A stretch of 51,752 nt of DNA, taken from an uncultured Selenomonadaceae bacterium (GTDB lineage: Bacteria; Bacillota; Negativicutes; Selenomonadales; Selenomonadaceae). The stretch covers positions 1-51,752 of the forward strand of contig CAJOHI010000004.1 in the NCBI GenBank assembly GCA_905234365.1, in the 5' to 3' direction. Under the pieces are notes generated by a model. The model had not been told where the DNA came from. It was given only the letters and a program-made list of their open reading frames with translations, and did not search any database. Of the stretch, positions 15,823-25,390 are shown piece by piece; position 1 is the stretch's first letter; every line of letters begins with the position of its first letter. The position numbers were made by a program, and so were the translations under genes.

Positions 15823-16707
15823 TTGACTGGTAGAGTAATTAAATTTTACAACAGTTTTTTTTTCGTCGACATTGCAAGCGAATTGTTGCCTTGCAAATTG
15901 CGCGGATTGATGAAACGAGATAAGTGCAGCGGCAGTGCTGTTTGTCCAGGTGATTTTGTAGAGGTCAGCAAGTTGAAAGACGGCACCGGTGTAATTGAAA
16001 GTGTGCAACCTCGTCGAAATATGCTTAAACGTCCGGCAGTGGCAAATTTAGATCAAGTTATTCTGACTTTTGCAGCGGCTGAACCGGACTTAAATTTACT
16101 GCTCCTGAATAGATTTTTAGTTCTTGCTGAGTGGTCGCAGATTGACAAGATTATAATTTGTGTCAACAAAATTGATTTGATTGATAACGCAGAAAAATTT
16201 TTAAGCGAATATGAATCACTTTATGATATAATTCGCGTATCGGCTGTTACTGGTAAAAATATTGAACAATTAAAAATGCAGCTTGAAAATCGTGTGACGG
16301 TCCTAACCGGAGCAAGCGGCGTTGGAAAGTCTTCCATTTTAAATATGGTTGATGAAAATTTCAATCTTAAAATTGGAAATGTCAGCGAAAAAATCAAACG
16401 CGGCCGACATACCACAAGAGTATCGGAGTTGATACCTTTTGCCGGTGGATTTTTAGTTGATACACCTGGATTCAGTGCCGTTGACTTGATTGAAATTGGT
16501 CTTGACGTTGAACAACTCGCAAATTGTTTCAAAGAGTTTACAAATTATGCCGGTGATTGTAAATTTACAGGCTGCAGTCATAGTCATGAGCCAAATTGTG
16601 CTGTTAAATCGGCGGTTGATAATGGCGAAATTTTACAAGAGCGTTATAAATCTTATTTATCAATGTTGAACGAAATAAACGAGAGGAAGAAGCCAAAATA
16701 TGGATGA
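15823..16707 (+). CDS. rsgA: Ribosome small-subunit biogenesis GTPase RsgA
   Basis: Circularly permuted GTPase that tests the maturing 30S subunit. Domains in order: N-terminal OB fold (GRVIKFYNSFFFV), then the permuted GTPase motifs, G4 CVNKIDLI first, followed by G1 GASGVGKSS and G3 DTPGFS. A C-terminal zinc-binding segment has CKFTGCSHSHEPNC (the Cys-x-x-x-x-Cys-x-His-x-x-x-x-x-Cys pattern). The likely start is TTG at 15823 (295 residues), because AAGTGAG lies 7 nt upstream and TGRVIK is the usual beginning; GTG at 15811 is an alternative. It overlaps folE2 by 8 nt, so the two are translated from one message. Confidence 0.93.
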   Translation: MTGRVIKFYNSFFFVDIASELLPCKLRGLMKRDKCSGSAVCPGDFVEVSKLKDGTGVIESVQPRRNMLKRPAVANLDQVILTFAAAEPDLNLLLLNRFLVLAEWSQIDKIIICVNKIDLIDNAEKFLSEYESLYDIIRVSAVTGKNIEQLKMQLENRVTVLTGASGVGKSSILNMVDENFNLKIGNVSEKIKRGRHTTRVSELIPFAGGFLVDTPGFSAVDLIEIGLDVEQLANCFKEFTNYAGDCKFTGCSHSHEPNCAVKSAVDNGEILQERYKSYLSMLNEINERKKPKYG

Positions 16708-17479
16708 TGTACAAAATCAGCAAGATAAACGTGGAATTAAAGTTCAACAGACAGGCGTTAAAAATGTTTGTCTGCCATTTTTGATTGAAGACGGCGGAAA
16801 AGTTCAGCAAGTCCAGGCATTAATTAAATTTACGGTGTCATTAAGTCAAAATTTACGTGGAACGCATATGAGCAGGTTGCTGGAAATTTTAACTGATTGG
16901 ACAATTAAACCGCTCTCGATGAGTGCTGTTATGTCGATATTGACAGAAGCGATTGATAAACTCAACACGGACGCTACGAAAATCAAAATTGCATTTAAAT
17001 ATTTCGTTGAGCGTGAAGCACCTGTAAGCAAAAAAAAATCTCTGCTCGATCTTGATTGTTTCTTTGAAGCTGAAATAATCAATGAGCAGAAAAAATTTAT
17101 TTTAGGTGTTTCCGTACCTTTAACGACACTATGTCCATGCAGTAAAGAAATTTCTAATTTTGGAGCACATAATCAGCGCAGTGTTTGCAGTATCAAAATT
17201 CAATTTGCTGATACAAAATCAACTATAAGCATTAACGAACTTGCAAAAATAATTGAAATGCAAGCATCAAGTCAAATGTATGGACTTCTCAAGCGTGAGG
17301 ACGAAAAATTTGTAACTGAAGCGGCATATAAAAATCCGAAATTCGTTGAAGACATTCTGCGTGATGTTGTGCTTGCCGTAAGAAAAATTGATAACGTTAA
17401 ATATTTTAGCGTTGAGTGTGAAAACTTTGAATCAATTCACAATCACAACGCCTTTGCCTTCCATGAAGAATTTAATTAA
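16700..17479 (+). CDS. folE2: GTP cyclohydrolase IB (FolE2)
   Basis: FolE2-type GTP cyclohydrolase, the zinc-independent isozyme that makes dihydroneopterin triphosphate for folate (and queuosine-type) synthesis. Seen are the N-terminal QQTGVKNVCLPFL, the RGTHMSRL segment, the catalytic Cys in LTTLCPCSKEIS, SVCSIKIQF, and the C-terminal HNHNAFA His pair. Its 259-residue length is typical. The start overlaps the end of rsgA by 8 nt. Its stop lies 3 nt from the stop of the convergent lysS with no terminator between them, so opposing transcripts probably overlap. Confidence 0.93.
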   Translation: MDDVQNQQDKRGIKVQQTGVKNVCLPFLIEDGGKVQQVQALIKFTVSLSQNLRGTHMSRLLEILTDWTIKPLSMSAVMSILTEAIDKLNTDATKIKIAFKYFVEREAPVSKKKSLLDLDCFFEAEIINEQKKFILGVSVPLTTLCPCSKEISNFGAHNQRSVCSIKIQFADTKSTISINELAKIIEMQASSQMYGLLKREDEKFVTEAAYKNPKFVEDILRDVVLAVRKIDNVKYFSVECENFESIHNHNAFAFHEEFN

Positions 17480-17482
17480 ATG

Positions 17483-19003
<1,521 letters not shown>

Positions 19004-19034
19004 CTAAAAACTGTTTTAAATTTTTAATTCACGT

Positions 19035-19841
19035 TTAATTAATCTTAACTATTTCGTAAAGAATGACACCAACCGGCGCATGCACTTCAGCTATATCGCC
19101 AATTTTTTTGCCAACAAGTGCAGTTCCAAGCGGCGATTCATCAGAAATTTTGCCTTCGTCAGGATTAGTTTCAGTCGATCCGACAATTCTGTATTCTTCG
19201 TCATCGTCAACAACTTGATATACTTTGTAAATTCTTTCGACTCTGCCGTAAATATCGTCAGCGTCGCCTTCGCTCAATTTGTAAACTTTGCCGGATACTT
19301 CGCTGCCAGTCTCATTTAACTGCACTAAACCGCCTTCAATAAGTCTATACACATTTTCGCCACTTTCAGAAGCGGTAACTTCTTCGACGGTAACATTTGC
19401 AAGTTTATAAATCTTTTCGCCGTCAATGTCGAAAGACTCATTTTCAATAATTCTGTAAATCGCATCCGCCGAGTCAAGTTCTTGTGGTTCGCCATCAACG
19501 ATTTTATAAGCGTTTTTAACTTGTCCGTAAGTTTTGCCGGCAACTTCTTCGATTTCGTGAACTACAACTGTACTGCCGATGTCGATTTTGTCACCGCCGG
19601 CACCAGATTGAATTATTTCACTGTTGGCAATTTTCGCTTCAAGTTCGAGAATTTCACCTTCAAGGAGTGCTTGTTCATTCTTGGCGTCATCATATTCGGA
19701 GTTCTCGCTTAAATCGCCCAATGCGATCGCCGTTTTTAATCTGTCAGCAACTTCAAGTCTGCGTACACTCTTTAAATAATCTAACTTCTTGACGAGTTCA
19801 TCATATCCAGCTTGAGTTAATAATACTCGCTTTTCAGCCAT
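19035..19841 (-). CDS. greA: Transcription elongation factor GreA with a large inserted domain
   Basis: GreA enters the RNA polymerase secondary channel and stimulates cleavage of backtracked RNA. Residues 1-78 form the usual coiled coil with the acidic tip LGDLSENSEYDDAKNEQ (D43, E46 present, so cleavage stimulation should be intact). The C-terminal FKBP-like domain is split: IDIGSTVVVHEIEEV (87-100), then about 110 extra residues, then DEEYRIVGSTE through SPLGTALVGKKIGD to the end (residue 268). Normal GreA is about 158 residues. The insert is acidic and holds two similar units, IYRIIE...EKIYKL and VYRLIE...GKVYKL, suggesting an internal duplication. No frameshift or change of base composition is evident. 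Start ATG at 19841 follows AGAGGTG. Confidence 0.92.
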   Translation of the reverse strand: MAEKRVLLTQAGYDELVKKLDYLKSVRRLEVADRLKTAIALGDLSENSEYDDAKNEQALLEGEILELEAKIANSEIIQSGAGGDKIDIGSTVVVHEIEEVAGKTYGQVKNAYKIVDGEPQELDSADAIYRIIENESFDIDGEKIYKLANVTVEEVTASESGENVYRLIEGGLVQLNETGSEVSGKVYKLSEGDADDIYGRVERIYKVYQVVDDDEEYRIVGSTETNPDEGKISDESPLGTALVGKKIGDIAEVHAPVGVILYEIVKIN

Positions 19842-19859
19842 TACTTACACCTCTTTATT

Positions 19860-20567
19860 TTAAATTGTAATTGTTTCACCGGATTTAACAGGCGCCCAAA
19901 TCGGAATTGTTTCATGTTCTTCAAAAAAATTTTCTGACGGCTGCCATTTTGGATAACCAACGCGGTGCATTGCAACCAGGTATTTAATATCTGTCTTTTC
20001 AATAAAAGCCTTTGCGCCAAGTTCCTGCGAGTCGCCAAGTCTGCCATCAACAGGAAAAAATGCGATGTCAGCTTCCATGCCAGTCATTCGTTTTAACTGT
20101 TTTTTAAATAATTTTTCGCTGCGATCTATATTTTCCGGTGTATCCTCTGACCAATGCCACCAGTTGAAGTCTCCGGCATGAAAAATCTTTTTGCCGCTGT
20201 TTGTCTCAACGAGAAACGAAACGCCTACATCAGTTGAATCATAAGTTAAGACGTGTAAATTATCGTCTTGCCACTCGCTGTAACGCTTCATCAGCGTGAT
20301 ATTATCCTGCGGAAAAATTTTTATTCGTTTAGTGTGCTTTAAATCGTAACTGAAAATATATCTTGTTGTTTGTTGGGCATAAGCTCTGATATGAGTTCCA
20401 AAATGATCAAAATGAGCATGACTGACAAAAATATAAAGGTTGTCAAATTCGCCCTTGCTAATAACTCTGCTTACAACTTTTGCAGGGTCTTCAAAGTCAT
20501 CAAATACCAATAAAGTCCTGTCATCGCGAATTAAAAATCCGCTATTGAGCAGGTAGGTGATTTCCAT
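19860..20567 (-). CDS. Metallo-beta-lactamase-fold hydrolase
   Basis: A 235-residue cytoplasmic protein of the metallo-beta-lactamase superfamily. SHAHFDHFG (about residues 49-57) gives the HxHxDH zinc motif. HAGDFNWWHW supplies the bridging Asp, and the late AMHRVG the last His. The Trp-rich NWWHWSED segment is typical of a YycJ-unrelated group often annotated only as MBL-fold hydrolase; the substrate is unknown. It lies 18 bp upstream of greA on the same strand. The start at 20567 is preceded by GGAGGACA. Confidence 0.82.
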   Translation of the reverse strand: MEITYLLNSGFLIRDDRTLLVFDDFEDPAKVVSRVISKGEFDNLYIFVSHAHFDHFGTHIRAYAQQTTRYIFSYDLKHTKRIKIFPQDNITLMKRYSEWQDDNLHVLTYDSTDVGVSFLVETNSGKKIFHAGDFNWWHWSEDTPENIDRSEKLFKKQLKRMTGMEADIAFFPVDGRLGDSQELGAKAFIEKTDIKYLVAMHRVGYPKWQPSENFFEEHETIPIWAPVKSGETITI

Positions 20568-20604
20568 TTTAATATGTCCTCCATTTATTAATATTTAATA
20601 ATGA

Positions 20605-21483
20605 TTACGAATTAGGAATTTTACTTGCCGGTTCGGTGAATCCGCGTCCCATAACCTCATTTGCTGAAACAATTATCATAAAGGCATGTTCATCAACCAT
20701 ATTAGTCAACAATTTTATTTTAGCAATTTGAGTTAAGCTGACAACTACAAGTATAACGTTCTTTTCATTGCCGGTAAATGCGCCTTGTCCATGTAAAAAT
20801 GTTACACCGCGTCCGACAACTCTAATAATCTCGTCAGCAATTTGTCGCGAATATTCCGAAACAATAAAAATCGCCTTCTTTCGATTAAAACCTGCGCTGA
20901 CCTTATCCGTGACTTGTGAATTGGCATACATGCAAATTAAAGTAAACATCGCCGGAGCAATTCCAAACATAAATCCGGCAATCGACACGACGATACAGTT
21001 AAAAGCAAAAATCACTGCGCCCATACTCATCGAGTAATATTTTTTGATAATTGCGCCGAGAATGTCAAAACCGCCGGTTGATCCGTTCATTCTAAAGACA
21101 ATGCCATAACCAATTCCATTAAAAACACCACCAAATATAGAGGCAAGCATTAAATCGTTCACCGGTGCATAGGTGTTAAGAAATCGCGTCAAGTCCAAAC
21201 AGGTTGAAAATATTAAAGTACCAATTATGATATCAATGGTATAAGCACGACCGAGCAGCTTATAAGATGCAAATAACAGCGGTATATTATATAAAAATGT
21301 TTGAAGACCTATTGGCAGTCCGGTTAAGTAATAAACAATAATCGCAATTCCGGTTGCGCCGCCGGTCAGAAGATGTGAAGGCACAAGGAATAAATTTATT
21401 GAGCAGCTTGCAATCAAACAGCCAAATGTCATTCCAATATATCTGAGCGGTTGATGCTTTGAAATAATAGAAGTGAGCTTCAT
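20605..21483 (-). CDS. YitT-family membrane protein
   Basis: A polytopic membrane protein of the YitT family with a C-terminal DUF2179 domain. Five to six hydrophobic helices occupy residues 10-190 (GMTFGCLIASCSINLFLVPS, LLTGGATGIAIIVYYLTGLP, and a GSTGGFDILGAIIKKYY segment typical of the family). The last 80 residues are the soluble DUF2179 domain (GRGVTFLHGQGAFTGNEKNVI). Function is not established for the family. ATG at 21483 is chosen because GAGG lies 8 nt upstream; the frame extends four codons to a TTG at 21495. A promoter is visible at 21533-21560. Confidence 0.87.
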   Translation of the reverse strand: MKLTSIISKHQPLRYIGMTFGCLIASCSINLFLVPSHLLTGGATGIAIIVYYLTGLPIGLQTFLYNIPLLFASYKLLGRAYTIDIIIGTLIFSTCLDLTRFLNTYAPVNDLMLASIFGGVFNGIGYGIVFRMNGSTGGFDILGAIIKKYYSMSMGAVIFAFNCIVVSIAGFMFGIAPAMFTLICMYANSQVTDKVSAGFNRKKAIFIVSEYSRQIADEIIRVVGRGVTFLHGQGAFTGNEKNVILVVVSLTQIAKIKLLTNMVDEHAFMIIVSANEVMGRGFTEPASKIPNS

Positions 21484-21532
21484 TACATGCCTCAAAGAAA
21501 ATTTTTTTAATAGGGTGTCAACAACGAAAATT

Positions 21533-21560
21533 ATTATAGCACAAAATTTTTAATTGGCAA
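21533..21560 (-). promoter_or_regulatory. Promoter of the yitT-like gene
   Basis: On the minus strand TTGCCA (21560-21555), 16-bp spacer, TATAAT (21538-21533). Confidence 0.6.
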
Positions 21561-21588
21561 TGTTTAAATTTGAAATTCTAAATCTTAT

Positions 21589-22317
21589 TTACAGCGTAAA
21601 ATTATCGCCAAGATAGAATTTTTTAGCGATTGGACTGTTAGCGATTTTCGTTGCGTTGCCTTCCAATAAAATTTTGCCTTCGTTGAGAATATAAGCACGG
21701 TCAACGATATGCAGTGTCTCTCTGACGTTATGATCTGTAATTAAAATACCCATGCCGCGTTCCCTAAGATATTGTATAATCTTTTGAATATCAGCGACGG
21801 CAAGAGGATCTACACCGGCAAAAGGTTCGTCGAGCAAAATAAATTGCGGCTCTAATGCAAGACAACGTGCAATTTCAACTCGCCGACGTTCACCGCCGGA
21901 AAGTTCCGTACCTTTACGTTCCATAACGTGGCGAATATTAAATTCGTCTAAAAGATTTTCTAACTTTTCCTTGCGTTCATCTTTGCTAAGTTTAGTCGTC
22001 TCAAGAATAGCCATAATATTTTCCACAACAGTTAATTTGCGAAAAATTGATGCCTCTTGTGTAAGATAACTTATACCGAGAGTTGCTCGCCTGTACATCG
22101 GTAAGTTCGTTATCTTAATTTCAGATAAAAAGACTTCTCCTTCGTCAGGTTTTTCAAGTCCGACAATCATATAAAACGAAGTTGTTTTGCCTGCGCCATT
22201 TGGTCCAAGCAATCCGACAATTTCGCCTTTTTCAACGCTTAATGAAACGTGATCTACAACTGTTCGACCTTTGAAGGACTTAACTAAATTTTGAGCTTTA
22301 ATATTTATAATTATCAC
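21589..22317 (-). CDS. lptB: LPS export ABC transporter ATPase LptB
   Basis: Cytoplasmic ATPase of the LptBFG complex that extracts lipopolysaccharide from the inner membrane, so its presence implies an outer membrane with LPS. Seen are Walker [10 protein letters not shown] (residues 38-46), Q-loop [10 protein letters not shown], signature LSGGERRR, Walker [14 protein letters not shown] (the FAGVDP form is typical of LptB) and switch His ITDHN. At 242 residues the length is standard. The start is uncertain: the GTG at 22317 overlaps the only AGGTGA ribosome site, so initiation may use a rare codon a few triplets later. lptA and lptC are not next to it here. A promoter is at 22342-22369. Confidence 0.92.
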   Translation of the reverse strand: MIIINIKAQNLVKSFKGRTVVDHVSLSVEKGEIVGLLGPNGAGKTTSFYMIVGLEKPDEGEVFLSEIKITNLPMYRRATLGISYLTQEASIFRKLTVVENIMAILETTKLSKDERKEKLENLLDEFNIRHVMERKGTELSGGERRRVEIARCLALEPQFILLDEPFAGVDPLAVADIQKIIQYLRERGMGILITDHNVRETLHIVDRAYILNEGKILLEGNATKIANSPIAKKFYLGDNFTL

Positions 22318-22341
22318 CTGCTTTAATTTTAATCATCAATC

Positions 22342-22369
22342 ATTTTAACAAAATTATGGTAAATTGCAA
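22342..22369 (-). promoter_or_regulatory. Promoter of lptB
   Basis: Minus strand TTGCAA (22369-22364), 16-bp spacer, TAAAAT (22347-22342), downstream of the terminator of the HlyD-like gene. Confidence 0.55.
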
Positions 22370-22383
22370 TAGATTGATTTTAT

Positions 22384-22423
22384 AATAAAAAAATAAGACA
22401 GGCAGAAAAATTTTCTGTATGTC
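22384..22423 (-). terminator. Terminator of the HlyD-like gene
   Basis: On the minus strand CAGAAAA (22417-22411) faces TTTTCTG with one base between, extended by TGT/ACA pairs beyond a 2x2 mismatch, and followed by TTATTTTTTT. Confidence 0.75.
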
Positions 22424-22439
22424 CAATTTGAATTTTTAA

Positions 22440-23735
22440 TTAAATTTTAACTTTAACGGCGACATTCATATTAGGTTTACATTCAAAATATCTCACTGAC
22501 GGTAAAGAAAATTTTACAATGTATTTATCCTTTAAATTTGGATTTCCACCTGTATCAGATGAATTGTTAGATTCTGTTGCTGCTTCATTTGTTTTTGACT
22601 CTTGATTTTGCTCAATTTCGGAGTTATTTAAACCGTTTGGCTGTTCATTTGGTGCTGTTGAGTCAGTTTGAGTTTCCGGAGGTATTACGGCAAGTGCTGT
22701 CTCATTATTTGAAATTGCCGGTGATGTAAGTTCTTCGGCGTTTATTTCTTCTTCTGCTACGGGTTCAATCTTTTCAATGACTGTACCGGTCAAATTATTG
22801 CCGTCAATAACGTAACTGACTAATTTGCCGAGTGAAATTTTATTAAATTGAGATTCGGTAAGTTCAGCTTCGAGCCAAAGTTCATTACTGTCACCAACTC
22901 TTGCCGCTACGTCACCTGCATTTATTTCCTCATCAACTTCGACGCTATAATAAATCGTTCCGTCAACCGGTGCAATGATTTCCGTTTGCTGCGCTTCTTG
23001 TCTTGCAACATTAAGCGATAATTCTGCCTGTTTTATGGCAAGTTCTGCTCCTCTAAGAATTTCCGGCGGCGTCGGCTGCAACTGATCTACATATTCGATA
23101 TCATATTCAATTTCTTGAGTTACTTGTGGTGATTGTGGTACTTCGACGACAGGTTCTTCTGAAGCTGAATTTGCTGCAGCTTTAGCCAATTCATATTCTT
23201 TGACGGCAGCTTCCATTTCTTTACGGCTGACCGCTCCCATTTCGTATAAAAGTTCCATACGATTTTTACGTTCTTCCAATGCCGCCAAATTTGCAGGCGA
23301 CTTTTTTGAACCGGAAGACGATCTATATTGAACTGTCGGTGCAGGTGTTTGCACGGTCTTTATTTTTGGCTTTCTGACAGGTACTTTTACCATTTGACCG
23401 ACTTGTAATTGTGCATAATTTTTCTTTGCTAAGTCAACAGCATTTTCAAGTTGCTGAATTTGTTCTTCGGTGACGCTGACCTCAATTTTTGCAATGACAT
23501 CACCGGCTTTAACCTCATCACCATCAGATTTGGTAAGTGATTTAACTTTGCCATTCGTTAAAACTCTGACTGAAACCATAGTGCCGGCGACTCTGGCATT
23601 ATTTATGCTGATTGAATCTTCACTATGTTTATAATTGAACGCAGCACAACCAACCGCCGTTGAAAGTGCAATTAATCCAACTAAGCCATATTTTATAATA
23701 CGTTTAGTCTTATTTGTAATATCTATTGTTTCCAA
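22440..23735 (-). CDS. HlyD-type membrane-fusion / periplasmic adaptor protein
   Basis: A 431-residue periplasmic adaptor anchored by one N-terminal helix (YGLVGLIALSTAVGCAAF, residues 17-34). A biotinyl-lipoyl-like half motif (VLTNGKVKSLTKSDGDEVKAGD) leads into a helical hairpin of about 170 residues, then the second half motif (IIAPVDGTIYYSVEVDEEINAGD) and a beta-barrel domain. Residues about 330-400 are an acidic, Asn/Glu/Thr-rich low-complexity stretch, unusual for the family. Such proteins bridge inner-membrane exporters to the outer membrane; no exporter or TolC-like gene is adjacent, so the partner is unknown. The start is TTG at 23735 with GAGG 9 nt upstream. It follows the TAXI gene by 24 bp, so the two share a transcript. 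Confidence 0.8.
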   Translation of the reverse strand: METIDITNKTKRIIKYGLVGLIALSTAVGCAAFNYKHSEDSISINNARVAGTMVSVRVLTNGKVKSLTKSDGDEVKAGDVIAKIEVSVTEEQIQQLENAVDLAKKNYAQLQVGQMVKVPVRKPKIKTVQTPAPTVQYRSSSGSKKSPANLAALEERKNRMELLYEMGAVSRKEMEAAVKEYELAKAAANSASEEPVVEVPQSPQVTQEIEYDIEYVDQLQPTPPEILRGAELAIKQAELSLNVARQEAQQTEIIAPVDGTIYYSVEVDEEINAGDVAARVGDSNELWLEAELTESQFNKISLGKLVSYVIDGNNLTGTVIEKIEPVAEEEINAEELTSPAISNNETALAVIPPETQTDSTAPNEQPNGLNNSEIEQNQESKTNEAATESNNSSDTGGNPNLKDKYIVKFSLPSVRYFECKPNMNVAVKVKI

Positions 23736-23759
23736 ATTTTTACGCCTCGTTTAATCAAA

Positions 23760-24728
23760 TTAATTTTCTTTAAAATACTTTTCCGCACCAGCATTAGACT
23801 TTATAGATATTCCTTTGTTAGCATTACTTTTTGTAATAAGTTTACCAACCGAATGAGCCGATTCCAATTTATCAGTATTGCTGAAAATCGCCTTCGCAAT
23901 ATTGTAACCTGTACTATCATCAATCTTGTTAGAAGTAACAAAAATTGCCATTACAGATACGGTGTCAACTGCCTCATTTTGACCTGAATAAGTGCCGCTT
24001 GGAATTGTAGTTTTAGTATAATAAGGATATAAATTAGTTAAAATAGTAGATCTTTCCTTGTCGATAGGAAGAATTTGAATTTTATTTGTTGAAGCAATAT
24101 TTTCAACTGCCTTTGTTGGAAAACCGGCGTTTAAAAATGCCGCTTCAACTTTGCCGTTTTTTAGAGCTTCTGAACCGTCACTAAATGAAAGATATTGAGC
24201 GTCAATGTCTTCATAAGTCAGACCATAAGCCTCAAGAATTTGGCGAGCATTAGCCTCAGCACCGCTACCTTCTGAACCAACCGCAACTTTTTTGCCTCTC
24301 AATTCACTGATAGATTTAATTTTTTTATCGGCAAGCGTGACAAATTGGCAAGTTTCGGGATATAATGAAGCAATAGCACGCAAACTCTCAACTTTATCGT
24401 TTCGGAACATTTCAGCACCGTTTAAAGCGTAATAAGCTATGTCATTTTGAATAATTGCAAAATCAGCTAAACCTTCTTTGATTCGTTTGATATTGTCGAT
24501 TGAACCTTTGCTGCTGTCAACGGAAATGTTAAAATTTGGAATTTCTTTGTTGATAACCTCAGCGATAGCAACACCTATAGGATAATAAGTGCCAGAAATA
24601 TCACCGGTTACCATTTTAAATTCTTTCTGCTCCATTGCCTTTTGTTGTTCGCCGCAGCCGGTAAATGCCGCCAACATTAGAGCAATAAGACTGACAATAA
24701 AAAATTTTTTTAAAAAATTAAATTTCAT
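23760..24728 (-). CDS. TAXI-family TRAP transporter solute-binding lipoprotein
   Basis: A 322-residue substrate-binding protein of the TAXI type (TRAP-associated extracytoplasmic immunogenic), which usually feeds a fused TRAP permease. The signal peptide ends in the lipobox FTGC (Cys about residue 26). The mature part shows the family start (MVTGDISGTYYPIGVAIAE), DFAIIQNDIAYYA, and GKKVAVGSEGSGAEANARQIL. The ligand is unknown; relatives bind glutamate or other small organic acids. No TRAP permease gene is present, so this is either an orphan component or uses a permease elsewhere. GAGGTG precedes the ATG. The promoter overlaps that of the divergent acetyltransferase. Confidence 0.88.
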   Translation of the reverse strand: MKFNFLKKFFIVSLIALMLAAFTGCGEQQKAMEQKEFKMVTGDISGTYYPIGVAIAEVINKEIPNFNISVDSSKGSIDNIKRIKEGLADFAIIQNDIAYYALNGAEMFRNDKVESLRAIASLYPETCQFVTLADKKIKSISELRGKKVAVGSEGSGAEANARQILEAYGLTYEDIDAQYLSFSDGSEALKNGKVEAAFLNAGFPTKAVENIASTNKIQILPIDKERSTILTNLYPYYTKTTIPSGTYSGQNEAVDTVSVMAIFVTSNKIDDSTGYNIAKAIFSNTDKLESAHSVGKLITKSNANKGISIKSNAGAEKYFKEN

Positions 24729-24745
24729 CTTAAATCACCTCGTCA

Positions 24746-24774
24746 TTGGTAAAAAAACTTAAATTTATTATATT
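24746..24774 (+). promoter_or_regulatory. Promoter of the acetyltransferase gene
   Basis: TTGGTA at 24746-24751, 17-bp spacer, TATATT at 24769-24774, overlapping the divergent promoter. Confidence 0.5.
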
Positions 24775-24794
24775 ATTTTTAACGTAAATTTCAA
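24767..24794 (-). promoter_or_regulatory. Promoter of the TAXI/HlyD unit
   Basis: Minus strand TTGAAA (24794-24789), 16-bp spacer, TATAAT (24772-24767). Its -10 box shares bases with the -10 box of the plus-strand promoter at 24746-24774. Confidence 0.6.
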
Positions 24795-24814
24795 TATATC
24801 AAAGGAGAATTTTT

Positions 24815-25390
24815 ATGACTGAACTTGAAAAATTGGAAGCTGGCTTACCGTTTTCGGTGAGAGATCCAGAGGTCGACAAAAGAAAATTAACAGCGGTTAG
24901 AGGTTGCCAAAAACTCAATAACATTGACATTATGGACAATGACTCAAAGGAAAAGGCTATTCGCGAGTTGTTTGGCAGTGCAGGTGAAAATCCTGTAGTT
25001 TTGCCGAATTTCGTTTGTGATTATGGCAAAAATATTCACGTTGGAGATTATTTTTTGGCAAATTATAATGTTACAATTTTAGATATAGCCGAATTTCGAG
25101 CAGGAAATAATGTCTGGATTGGACCTAACACACTCATAACAACAATCAATCACCCATTAAATCCACAAGGTAGGCGAGAACATTTAGGAATAGCTAAACC
25201 TATCAATATAGGAAACGACGTTTGGATTGGCGGCAACGTAACGATTTTACCAGGCGTTACGATTGGAAATAATGTTGTAATTGCGGCCGGCGCAGTAGTG
25301 ACAAAAGATGTGCCGGATAATTCTCTGGTTGGCGGTGTTCCTGCAAAAATTATCAGAGAACTTGAAAACGATATTCCGGATAATGCCTAA
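24815..25390 (+). CDS. Maltose/galactoside O-acetyltransferase-like enzyme
   Basis: A 191-residue trimeric left-handed beta-helix acetyltransferase of the LacA/Maa group, which moves acetyl groups from acetyl-CoA to sugars. The N-terminal Mac domain (KLEAGLPFSVRDPEVDKRK) is followed by hexapeptide repeats such as VWIGPNTLI, INIGNDVWIGGNVTILPGV and IGNNVVIAAGAVVTKDVP. The catalytic His lies in NHPLNP. ATG at 24815 follows AAAGGAG. The stop overlaps the stop of the convergent PduX-like gene by 4 nt, so neither gene has a terminator in between. The sugar acceptor is not deducible. Confidence 0.88.
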   Translation: MTELEKLEAGLPFSVRDPEVDKRKLTAVRGCQKLNNIDIMDNDSKEKAIRELFGSAGENPVVLPNFVCDYGKNIHVGDYFLANYNVTILDIAEFRAGNNVWIGPNTLITTINHPLNPQGRREHLGIAKPINIGNDVWIGGNVTILPGVTIGNNVVIAAGAVVTKDVPDNSLVGGVPAKIIRELENDIPDNA

